The notes under the pieces are model-generated. The model was not told the origin of the DNA. It saw nothing but the letters and a program-made list of their open reading frames with translations, and did no database searches. Source: Rheinheimera riviphila (GTDB lineage Bacteria; Pseudomonadota; Gammaproteobacteria; Enterobacterales; Alteromonadaceae). From it: a stretch of 64,000 nucleotides of DNA. The stretch is from positions 62,001 through 126,000 of the forward strand of contig NZ_SACS01000015.1 of assembly GCF_004005945.1 (NCBI RefSeq), written 5' to 3'. Below are positions 36,257-43,365 of this stretch, piece after piece; positions within the stretch are counted from its first letter, which is position 1, and the number at the start of each line of letters is the position of its first letter. Position numbers and translations under genes: made by a program.

Positions 36257-37570
36257 TTGCCAACCTTTTTTACCAAGCGTCTTACCGGTCGTCTTACCGG
36301 GCGTCTTAGCGAGCGTCTTAGCGAGCGCCAGCCTCAAATCACCTTTGTCGTGCTGCTGACCGCCCTGGTCATTTGTAGCCTGCTGATTAGCTTTTACAAC
36401 AGTACCGGGCTGGATATTTACCTGGTATCCAGCGTTTATATCGCCTTTGCGTACGGCCTGTTTGCGGTGCTGCTTGCGGTTAACATCATCCGGCGCCGAC
36501 ATGCCACAGCACCGCAAAAGTCCCAGAAACAGACTCAGGCCCAGACCCAGGTAAAAATCAGCATACCGCTCATAAACACCGCGCTGACGCTGGTGCTGGC
36601 GAGCTGTTTGTTGATGGTATTGGAAAATATTCCGCAATATCGGCTGCTTTATAATAGTGCGGCGATACTCGGCTATGCCGTGCTGCTGTTTTATGTGGTC
36701 AGTTACGTGGCAATGAAAATGCCGGTAGCCGCGGAGCTGATTGACCAGCAGCAACGTCGATTTTATCTGTGGTATGCGATCTTTTTGCTGTCGTTATTTC
36801 TTATCAGTCTGACCATGGATCAGCACGACCCCTACGGCCCGCATTTTCAGTTGCGGCTGGTCTTTTGGCTGCTATTGAGCCATCTGCTGCTCAGTTGGAT
36901 TAGCCAGTTGTGGAAATTAAATCAGCAATTACGCAATGAACGCACCAATACCGAATTAATGTTGCTGAAGAGCCAAATCAACCCACATTTTTTCTTTAAT
37001 ACGCTGAATAACCTTTATGGCCTGGCGCGGGAGAAATCCGACCAAACGCCCGACTTGATCTTACGTTTAGCCGATCTGATGCGCTACACCATTTACCAGG
37101 GGCAGCGGGATAGCGTCAACCTGCAGCAGGAAGTGGCGTATCTACAGAATTTTATTGAGTTACAACAGGTTCGTTTTAACAAACAACTGCAAGTGATATT
37201 TAATGTCGACTTGCAGCAGGGCTTGCCACAGGAAATTCAGCTGCCGCCCTTGTTGTTTATTAACTTGCTGGAAAATGCCTATAAACACGGCGTGGAAAAG
37301 TTGGTCGATAATGCCTATGTGAACATTGACCTTCATGCTGACCACCAGCAGTTGATTTTTAGCGTCGTGAATAATTTTGACCCCGAAGAGTCAACCAACA
37401 ACCCCGGTATTGGTTTAACGAATCTGCGTAAACGCCTGGCGCTGCACTACCCGGATCGGCATCTGCTACAAATCACCCAAACAGAGAACTGTTACAGCGC
37501 AACTCTTACACTGACAATGACGCTGCCCCTGACAATGTCGCTGACAGATCAACAAGCAAAGGAGCACTAA
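36257..37570 (+). CDS. LytS/YehU-type sensor histidine kinase
   Basis: About 437 aa from TTG 36257, which has GGAG 8 nt upstream; the open frame starts at TTG 36233 and no ATG is available. Six membrane helices occupy residues about 30-230. The cytoplasmic His_kinase domain has the phospho-acceptor in QINPHFFFNTLNNL and the ATPase N-box in FINLLENAYKHG with a G-box NPGIGLTNLRKRL. The N-terminus is a basic RLTG/RLSE repeat from four 12-bp DNA repeats. The following LytTR regulator starts 5 bp after its stop. Divergent from the ABC ATPase gene. Confidence 0.88.
   Translation: MPTFFTKRLTGRLTGRLSERLSERQPQITFVVLLTALVICSLLISFYNSTGLDIYLVSSVYIAFAYGLFAVLLAVNIIRRRHATAPQKSQKQTQAQTQVKISIPLINTALTLVLASCLLMVLENIPQYRLLYNSAAILGYAVLLFYVVSYVAMKMPVAAELIDQQQRRFYLWYAIFLLSLFLISLTMDQHDPYGPHFQLRLVFWLLLSHLLLSWISQLWKLNQQLRNERTNTELMLLKSQINPHFFFNTLNNLYGLAREKSDQTPDLILRLADLMRYTIYQGQRDSVNLQQEVAYLQNFIELQQVRFNKQLQVIFNVDLQQGLPQEIQLPPLLFINLLENAYKHGVEKLVDNAYVNIDLHADHQQLIFSVVNNFDPEESTNNPGIGLTNLRKRLALHYPDRHLLQITQTENCYSATLTLTMTLPLTMSLTDQQAKEH
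36278..36325 (+). repeat. Four 12-bp tandem repeats at the start of the kinase gene
   Basis: Units at 36278-36289, 36290-36301, 36302-36313 and 36314-36325, of types CGTCTTACCGGT and CGTCTTAGCGAG. They encode RLTG RLTG RLSE RLSE in frame. A change in copy number would alter the cytoplasmic N-terminus without a frameshift. Confidence 0.8.
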
Positions 37571-37575
37571 CCAGC

Positions 37576-38286
37576 ATGCCAATTCGCTATATGATCGTCG
37601 ACGACGAGCCCATCGCACATCGGATCATTGAGGATTATTGCGCCGAAATCTCCAATTTAGCATTGGTGAACAACAGCTACAACGCCTTGGCAGCATTGGA
37701 GTATCTCCACAGCAATCCGGTTGATCTGATTTTTCTCGACATCAACATGCCGAAACTAAAAGGTTTTGAGTTTTTGCGCACTTTAAAGCAGCCGCCACCG
37801 GTTATTGTCACCTCCGCCCATCAAGAGTACGCAATCACCGGTTATGAATTAAATGTATGCGACTACTTGCTCAAACCCTTTAGTCTGGCGCGGTTTATCA
37901 TGGCAGTGAATAAAGTCTCGGCGCCCTTTGCTGCCACGGCCAGCCAGTCAGTTCCTGTCGCACAATCAGCAAATGCTGAACCCCAAGCCATTTTTGTCAA
38001 AGGTGACAAAAAACAGCATCAGGTCTTTCTGCGGGATATTGTTTATATCGAAGCCCTTGGTAACTACTGCATTTTGCACTGTGAAAATGACAAAATTATC
38101 ACCCAACAAACCATCTCCGGATTTGAAAAACAGCTTCCCAACGAGCAATTCATCCGTATTCACAAATCTTTTATCGTCGCCAAGGCCAAGGTTCAGGCTA
38201 TTGAATCAGCGCAGCTACAGCTAGAGAAAAAGACCATTCCAATCGGACACACCTACAAAAAAACGCTGAGCGAATGGATTAAATAG
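37576..38286 (+). CDS. LytTR-family response regulator
   Basis: 236 aa. Receiver domain with the acidic pocket VDDEP and phospho-acceptor Asp in DLIFLDINMPKLKG, Thr/Ser switch in VIVTSAHQEYA and Lys in YLLKPFS. A linker of about 25 residues leads to a LytTR DNA-binding domain (IFVKGDKKQHQVFLRDIVYIEALGNYC by position 140-165; FIRIHKSFIVAKAKV). Partner of the LytS-type kinase just upstream; the likely target is the divergent ABC-2/M1 transporter operon. Confidence 0.93.
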   Translation: MPIRYMIVDDEPIAHRIIEDYCAEISNLALVNNSYNALAALEYLHSNPVDLIFLDINMPKLKGFEFLRTLKQPPPVIVTSAHQEYAITGYELNVCDYLLKPFSLARFIMAVNKVSAPFAATASQSVPVAQSANAEPQAIFVKGDKKQHQVFLRDIVYIEALGNYCILHCENDKIITQQTISGFEKQLPNEQFIRIHKSFIVAKAKVQAIESAQLQLEKKTIPIGHTYKKTLSEWIK

Positions 38287-38727
38287 CTTTATCTGAAATA
38301 GGACATTTAACACCTCAAAACCGGCCAAACTAACCGACTCATTTTGCGGGGACTTGCCATCTGAACAGAAAAGACAAAAAGCAAGACTTGACTTCGTTGT
38401 TCTGTTTTCCAATCTGCTGATTATATTTTTCCATTATCATTTCCGGCAACCACGAGACTAATCCCTCAGGGCTGAGGTTTTTTTCATTTAAAAACAGATG
38501 CTTGCGTAGGGCGCTACTCGCCGCGTCAGCGGCAGTACGCCAGTTGGTGATTTGATGCTAACCAGCTTGACGGCGGACTAGCCTGCGGCTGAGTCCGCCC
38601 TACATTTTTCATTTAAAAACAGATGCTTGTGCAAACAAATTGGAGGCAAGTCTTGCTTTTTACCATCTGAAAAGAAAAGGCAAAAAGCAAGACTTGTCCC
38701 TATTGTTCTTTAGGCCGGAACACGCAC
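38287..38727. repeat. Non-coding repeat island with nested direct and inverted repeats
   Basis: 441 bp without a gene. A 34-bp sequence at 38357-38390 recurs at 38663-38696 with two mismatches. Inside it, a 25-bp sequence at 38480-38504 recurs exactly at 38605-38629. Between the 25-bp copies lies a palindromic element of about 100 bp with GTAGGGCG at one end and CGCCCTAC at the other (to about 38603) and an internal GGCGGACT/AGTCCGCC stem. The right 34-bp copy is part of a perfect 15-bp inverted repeat, CAAGTCTTGCTTTTT (38647-38661) with its complement at 38682-38696. Confidence 0.75.
38464..38484 (+). terminator. Probable terminator of the LytS/LytTR operon
   Basis: CCTCA, GGGC loop, TGAGG, then seven T (38478-38484). 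Short 5-bp stem but a good U tract; 180 bp after the response regulator stop. It overlaps the left edge of the 25-bp direct repeat. Confidence 0.45.
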
Positions 38728-39390
38728 TCAGCTCCGAGCGAGTATTCTTGCCTTAAGCGATTGAATCTCATGCTTAAGTTCAGATTCATCAATCTCGGAA
38801 AGCTCAGGGATTTTCTCCAATGCGTATTCCCGCATTGCGATCTGGGTAGGCAAGTTACCAAAGTTTTTATCAGACACTAACTTGCGTAGCTTCTCCAGTA
38901 TTTTGTTTCGCTCAGCCTGCTCTTCTGCTAGACGTTCATCCGCCAAGTTTCTATATCGCTGGTCAGCGAGAAGGCGTGCCTCTGAGAAGCATTCAACGAA
39001 GTTGATCCACCAGTCTTCAATAATTGAGAACTTCAGGCCCTTATCTCGATATGGCACCAATAAAGCGTAATGGCCAGGAATTCCAACCATCTTTTTATAT
39101 TTCCCAAGCTCAGGCAATAACTTACAGAGATCAAATTCGATTTCCGCGGGTTCATTGTCATAATCTATGTACTCATTCGATCTGCCCGGAACATACGGTG
39201 AGAAAGTTGATTCGGATAGAGTCATCACACTAACGAACGCAACCTCTGCTCGAAGTGCCTTGGCCGCTTTTAGAAAGTCAGTCAACTCCCCAGCAAACTC
39301 TAGGTCAGCATGACTATCAGTAATTTCTTCCACCCGGATTACATGAAGGGCAGCACTCTCGACTTGAGACACAACTTCATCATAGGTCAT
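38728..39390 (-). CDS. Hypothetical cytoplasmic protein, cassette-like
   Basis: 220 aa from the ATG at 39390 (MTYDEVV), which has AGGAG upstream; the frame runs on to 39477 but through an integron-like sequence. Family not recognised. No signal peptide or membrane helix. An acidic N-terminal half (ADLEFAGELTDFLKAAKALRAEVAFVSVMTLS by position 30-60) is followed by a charged coiled-coil C-terminus (LADERLAEEQAERNKILEKL). It lies on the minus strand just after an attC-like site in the same orientation, so it may be an integron gene cassette. It might be an orphan stress or defence gene, but nothing in the sequence says so. Confidence 0.7.
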   Translation of the reverse strand: MTYDEVVSQVESAALHVIRVEEITDSHADLEFAGELTDFLKAAKALRAEVAFVSVMTLSESTFSPYVPGRSNEYIDYDNEPAEIEFDLCKLLPELGKYKKMVGIPGHYALLVPYRDKGLKFSIIEDWWINFVECFSEARLLADQRYRNLADERLAEEQAERNKILEKLRKLVSDKNFGNLPTQIAMREYALEKIPELSEIDESELKHEIQSLKARILARS

Positions 39391-39500
39391 TCCTAATACT
39401 CCTCGTACTTCTTGTGAGGCCGAACGCCGATCTAAGCGGCAGTTTTTAAGTTGCGGTTTTGTGGAATACTTTTGCACAGCGAAACCACGACTTACAAACT

Positions 39501-39543
39501 GTCCAAGGCGCGTAGCGACTGGTGCTTGAGCGAATTGTTGGAC
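39501..39543 (-). other. Possible degenerate attC remnant
   Basis: On the minus strand GTCCAAC (complement of 39537-39543) fits the attC R'' consensus RYYYAAC, followed by AATTCGCTCAAG, similar to the L'' part of the better site at 39624-39713. The opposite end reads CTTGGAC (complement of 39501-39507), which has lost the conserved GTT. Forty-three bp is shorter than usual for attC, so this is weak. Confidence 0.3.
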
Positions 39544-39623
39544 GAAGCCGCTCTGCGGCAGAGACGGACAGGACCAATTCCAACGAGTGGGCTTACGTCA
39601 ATTTTCACTGAACTTTCCTTTGC

Positions 39624-39713
39624 ACATAACGCCTTGCTAAGGGACAAACTGCGCAGCAGTTTGTCCCACGGCGGCCGCTTGCAGCCAGAGTGAACTTGAG
39701 CAATTTGTTAAGT
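39624..39713 (-). other. attC-like integron recombination site
   Basis: 90 bp on the minus strand. R'' ACTTAAC (complement of 39707-39713) matches RYYYAAC and contains the TAA stop of the gene at 39708-40043, a typical cassette arrangement. L'' is AATTGCTCAAG. R' is GTTATGT (complement of 39624-39630), one mismatch to the complement of R''. Between them is a perfect 12-bp stem GGGACAAACTGC (39641-39652), loop GCA, GCAGTTTGTCCC (39656-39667). No integron integrase is in the window. Confidence 0.6.
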
Positions 39714-40043
39714 TTTTTTACCGCAACTTACCTCTATTTGCGCGCCAAAAATACCATTTTCAGGAGGCACACCTGGAGATACGTTAAAGTGAACCGAAAT
39801 TTCATCGGAGGAGCATGCTACTTTACTGCGGTAAATTGCTGCGTCCCAAGCTTGCTCTTCAGATACTTTTGACCTGCAGATGAAATAGTAGTCAGCCTTT
39901 TCTGTGACTGGCTTTTGACTGAGACACCCTATCCCACTGCTAACATCATAATCTTGAACATCTGTAAGGCTAAGATCTTGAGCCTCAGAACTTGTTGCTA
40001 GTAATAAAAAAGCGACAACACTGCTGGTAGTAATACTTTTCAT
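39708..40043 (-). CDS. Small secreted hypothetical protein, probable cassette gene
   Basis: 111 aa. Signal peptide MKSITTSSVVAFLLLATSSEA followed by an about 90-residue mature part with five Cys (IGCLS, FICRS, VACSS, VSCGK among them), suggesting disulphides in the periplasm or outside. No family recognised. Its stop codon lies inside the R'' box of an attC-like site, which is the hallmark of an integron gene cassette. Lower GC than most of the window. Confidence 0.72.
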   Translation of the reverse strand: MKSITTSSVVAFLLLATSSEAQDLSLTDVQDYDVSSGIGCLSQKPVTEKADYYFICRSKVSEEQAWDAAIYRSKVACSSDEISVHFNVSPGVPPENGIFGAQIEVSCGKKT

Positions 40044-40410
40044 AAATTTTATAGACCTTTACAGTATTTTTTCAAAAGCAAAGAACCCGCAAGACGCAAA
40101 TTCTATTGCCTTCGTTCATGAATTTTACTCAGAAGAAGTTAACCTTTAACTCACACTAATTCAATCGCTTCCAAACATATTCACCAAAATAGGTAAGCGC
40201 TGGAAGGGTTCCTCACCCGCAAGACGGTGATTAAAAAACTCAATCGGAATGCTATACGTTAAAGAACGTCTTTATTGTTGATTGATAGCTACGATTTCAC
40301 GATGGACATACCAATAAAAAGTGGTTGCATGTGATCTGTACACAAGCTGCTCAAGTAGAAACCTGGTATTGAGGTACTGAAATATTCCATCGCACCAAGG
40401 AAAAATTTAA
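40044..40410. other. Intergenic region upstream of the MipA gene
   Basis: 367 bp, AT-rich, no gene seen. ACCCGCAAGACG occurs twice (40085-40096 and 40215-40226), 130 bp apart. The right end should hold the promoter of the MipA/OmpV gene. Confidence 0.4.
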
Positions 40411-41238
40411 ATGAAAAAATTAACAGCTGTACTGTTGGCTTTGTTAGTACAGGCGGTTTTCTCGCCAGCAGCATTGGCACAGGACGGAAAAGCCGCTTTG
40501 GTGCCTTTGCCGTCGGTCGACGACTTCTCCAGAGGCGAGGATGGCTGGAGCTTTGGACTCGGCTTTGGTGTTGAATATGAAACAGCCTACGAAGGGTCTG
40601 ACGAATTTGGCTTGGAAATCGAGCCTGCTGGCGGGCTGCAGTGGCGTCACGGTGACGATGTGTTCTTCTTTGCCGGTGAAGCGCTTGGCTGGCGTGGTGT
40701 TCGTGCTAATTCCTGGTTGCTGGAGGCTGTTGTTGGGTTTGATGAGGGTCGTAAAGAAAGCGATTCCGATGACGGTCGGTTAGCTGGGCTCGGTGAACAA
40801 GATGAAGGCGCTGAACTGGTGCTGCAAGCGCGTCGGGCTTTTGATGCGGATTGGCGTTATTGGCTGGTCGGTCGGGTGGTAACCGGTGGTAACGGCAACC
40901 TTGGTTTATTTGGTGTCGGGCGCCGCTTTGGCGACCAAATCGACGGCACCGGTTCTGAACTTAACGTTGTGGTGGTTGTTCACGACAGCGAATACGCCAA
41001 CCACGGTTTCGGCGTCAACTCAGCCCAGGCCATTGCGTCTGGCCTTAATCAAACCAGCCTGAGTGGTGGCTTACGCTCCGTCGGGATCAATTACAATTTC
41101 CGCGATGATCTCAATGATCATTGGCAGATTTATGGCGAAGCACTGTTTGAATATTTTAGTTCTGAGGTGCGGGATAGCCCCATCGCTCGCAGTAGCTATG
41201 AAGCCGAAATAGGGGTCGGCGTTATTTACTTGTTCTAA
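40411..41238 (+). CDS. MipA/OmpV-family outer-membrane protein
   Basis: 275 aa. Signal peptide MKKLTAVLLALLVQAVFSPAALA, then a small beta-barrel with alternating strands (WSFGLGFGVEYETAYEGSD) and a C-terminal strand ending in aromatic Phe (AEIGVGVIYLF) for BAM-dependent insertion. MipA/OmpV proteins are scaffold or porin-like outer-membrane proteins whose genes are often next to two-component systems. AAGGA lies about 9 nt before the ATG. Convergent with the kinase-regulator-TonB receptor operon, which may regulate it. Confidence 0.9.
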   Translation: MKKLTAVLLALLVQAVFSPAALAQDGKAALVPLPSVDDFSRGEDGWSFGLGFGVEYETAYEGSDEFGLEIEPAGGLQWRHGDDVFFFAGEALGWRGVRANSWLLEAVVGFDEGRKESDSDDGRLAGLGEQDEGAELVLQARRAFDADWRYWLVGRVVTGGNGNLGLFGVGRRFGDQIDGTGSELNVVVVVHDSEYANHGFGVNSAQAIASGLNQTSLSGGLRSVGINYNFRDDLNDHWQIYGEALFEYFSSEVRDSPIARSSYEAEIGVGVIYLF

Positions 41239-41305
41239 ATAGAAGTTGTGACGGACTCTGTGAATGTGAATTAGATCAATGAGTCCACCACAGCAGTCTG
41301 AGTCG

Positions 41306-42592
41306 TCACCACGAAAGCCGGGCGACGACTCGCTGCTCATTAGTGCGCAGCGAAAACGACCAGCCATTGCGCTCACACAACCGTTGCACGATCCCTAACC
41401 CGAGGCCATAGCCATGAGAGGTCGCTTCGGTCAGTGAGTACTGTCCGTCAGGGTGCTGGTGCAGTTGATTGGTGTTGCGTTGATTAGTAATCAGTAGCTC
41501 GGTTTCTTTAATGAGAATCGTAATCGGCCCCTGCCCGGTGTGCGTGTGCTCGAATGCATTTCGCACCAGATTATTCACCGCAATCGAAAAAGCCTGCTGA
41601 TGGCCGCGGACGTAAGGGTTGTCGAGATGTTCGATTTCAACATCAACGGATTTTCGGCTCAGCAAGTGGCGCTGTAAATCGATCGCCTGCCGCACCAGCG
41701 GTGTCACTAAGAATTGCTCCTCATACAAACCGTTATCCGTTTCGCGAGCAAGGCACAAGAACATTTCAATGGTGGTTTTCATGTCGAGCGTCGCCCGCCG
41801 CACCCGATCCAGCGCCTGCACATCGGCCGCTGACAGCTCACTGTGTTCAAGTAGTTCCAGCGCGCCGGTGATAACGGTAATGGGCGTGCGTAACTCATGA
41901 CTGGCGGAACTGGTAAAGTCGCGCTCCCTCGCGACAAAGGCGCTGATCCGCTCCAGCGTGCTCTCTATGGTCCGTGCCAGCACGCCAACCTCATCATCGC
42001 CAAACCGGCCCGACTCGATACGTTTGTGATCAGCGGCCGAGAGGTGTTCAAGGTCGATGTCCGCCACCGCTTTGGCGAGCTGTGCAACAGGGGCGACTGC
42101 GCGACGCATCACCACAATTCCCAGCCCAAAACCCAGCACACCAAGGGTTCCGACCAAACCTGAGATCACCAGCAGCAACCACCAATCCTCGGACGAGGCC
42201 GCCTCAATGCCAGCTACGTCGAACACCACATAGGCGTTTTGTTGTGGATTGCCGGTAGCCTGTTGTTCATTGTTGATAGCCTGCTTTTCGTTGTTGGTAG
42301 ATAGCACCGCAACATGCAACTCTTCGGCTTCGAATTCGTACAATCCCGCAGCGGGGTTAGTCTGTGCCCATGCCCGCAATGCCAAGGGCAAGCTGGCAAT
42401 CTCATCGTAGCTACGAAGGTTTGTCGCCAAGACCGGATAGCTGTTGGCAGCAACCTGCAGCTGTTGTGTCAACACCCGGTCTTCGCTGAGCCTGATCGCC
42501 GCAAAAAAAGCCAATCCCCAAGCCACACTGATCACAGCAACACAGGCAGCAAAAGCAAAGGCGACCCGCTGGCGTAAACTACGACGGTACAT
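41306..42592 (-). CDS. Sensor histidine kinase (OmpR-partner type)
   Basis: 428 aa. N-terminal membrane helix (residues about 10-30), a periplasmic domain of about 110 residues with a low-complexity Asn/Gln stretch (NNEKQAINNEQQATGN), a second helix (LLLVISGLVGTLGVLGFGLGIVV by position 138-160), HAMP, HisKA with ASHELRTPITVITGALELLE, and a HATPase with AVNNLVRNAFEHT and HGYGLGLGIVQRLC. Second gene after the response regulator (2-bp gap). Signal unknown; the neighbouring TonB receptor and MipA suggest a metal, polyphenol or envelope signal. Confidence 0.92.
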   Translation of the reverse strand: MYRRSLRQRVAFAFAACVAVISVAWGLAFFAAIRLSEDRVLTQQLQVAANSYPVLATNLRSYDEIASLPLALRAWAQTNPAAGLYEFEAEELHVAVLSTNNEKQAINNEQQATGNPQQNAYVVFDVAGIEAASSEDWWLLLVISGLVGTLGVLGFGLGIVVMRRAVAPVAQLAKAVADIDLEHLSAADHKRIESGRFGDDEVGVLARTIESTLERISAFVARERDFTSSASHELRTPITVITGALELLEHSELSAADVQALDRVRRATLDMKTTIEMFLCLARETDNGLYEEQFLVTPLVRQAIDLQRHLLSRKSVDVEIEHLDNPYVRGHQQAFSIAVNNLVRNAFEHTHTGQGPITILIKETELLITNQRNTNQLHQHPDGQYSLTEATSHGYGLGLGIVQRLCERNGWSFSLRTNEQRVVARLSW

Positions 42593-42594
42593 GA

Positions 42595-43296
42595 CTAACT
42601 ATCCTGTGCAATGCGATAGCCGATGCGATGCACCGTATGAATGAGTGGGCTATCAAAGGGCCTATCGATAGCCTGGCGCAGCTTGTACATATGTGAGCGC
42701 AGCGCATCACCATCGGGCAGTTCGTCCGCCCACAACAAGGTTTCCAGCGCATCGCGATCCACCACCGCCGGCGCTTCTTCCATCAATCGTTGCAGCAGTT
42801 TCATGCCCGTCGGGTTCAGCTCGACACGCCGTCCCGCGCGATGCACTTGCAGCGTGGACCTGTTCAGAGTCAACTCACCAACAGTCAGCAGGTTGTCGGT
42901 TTTGCCGTGACTGCGCCTGTAAAGCGCTTGTAACCTGGCATGCAGCTCTTGTAAGGCGAAGGGCTTGACCAAATAGTCATCAGCCCCCGCCGCAAATCCC
43001 TTCAGCTTATCGTCCAGCGTGTCGCGCGCCGTCAGCATCAGCACCGGCTTATCGATGTTGGCCTCAGCGCGTAGCTTTTTGCAGAAACTTAAGCCGTCCA
43101 TCCCGGGAAGCATCAGATCCAATACAATGACGTCAAACGGATTCGTCAACACCAGGTGCATTGCGCTTACCCCGTCGTAGGCAAAATCCAGAATATAAGG
43201 ATGCTTTTCCAGATAGGCGGCAATGTTTGCACAAATGTCGCGGTTATCTTCGACAATCAACACTCGGATCGGCGCTTCGCCAAGTATGCGGACCAT
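42595..43296 (-). CDS. OmpR-family response regulator
   Basis: 233 aa from the ATG at 43296, which is preceded by GGGGAG at good spacing; the longer frame to 43335 is made of repeats. Receiver domain: VEDN, phospho-acceptor Asp in DVIVLDLMLPGMDG, MLTARD and VKPFALQELHARL. C-terminal winged helix Trans_reg_C with HRAGRRVELNPTGMKLLQRLM and LIHTVHRIGYRI. Encoded between the TonB receptor and the kinase, all on the minus strand and probably co-transcribed. Confidence 0.93.
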   Translation of the reverse strand: MVRILGEAPIRVLIVEDNRDICANIAAYLEKHPYILDFAYDGVSAMHLVLTNPFDVIVLDLMLPGMDGLSFCKKLRAEANIDKPVLMLTARDTLDDKLKGFAAGADDYLVKPFALQELHARLQALYRRSHGKTDNLLTVGELTLNRSTLQVHRAGRRVELNPTGMKLLQRLMEEAPAVVDRDALETLLWADELPDGDALRSHMYKLRQAIDRPFDSPLIHTVHRIGYRIAQDS

Positions 43297-43309
43297 TTGC
43301 TTCTCCCCT

Positions 43310-43354
43310 TTGCTACCTACTTTTTTGCTACCCACTTTTTTGCTACCTGCTTTT
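43310..43354 (-). repeat. Three 15-bp tandem repeats between TonB receptor and response regulator
   Basis: Units TTGCTACCTACTTTT, TTGCTACCCACTTTT and TTGCTACCTGCTTTT at 43310, 43325 and 43340. They fill the leader just upstream of the response regulator ribosome site. Confidence 0.75.
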
Positions 43355-43365
43355 GCGATCAGTTC

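Noticed and set aside
41248-41310. Inverted sequence GTGACGGACTC / GAGTCGTCAC as a terminator between MipA and the kinase gene
   Set aside because: Arms are imperfect and over 40 bp apart with no T run.
42210-42310. Asn/Gln-rich stretch in the kinase as a CRISPR-like or tandem repeat
   Set aside because: Units are irregular and within a coding region; only low complexity of the periplasmic loop.
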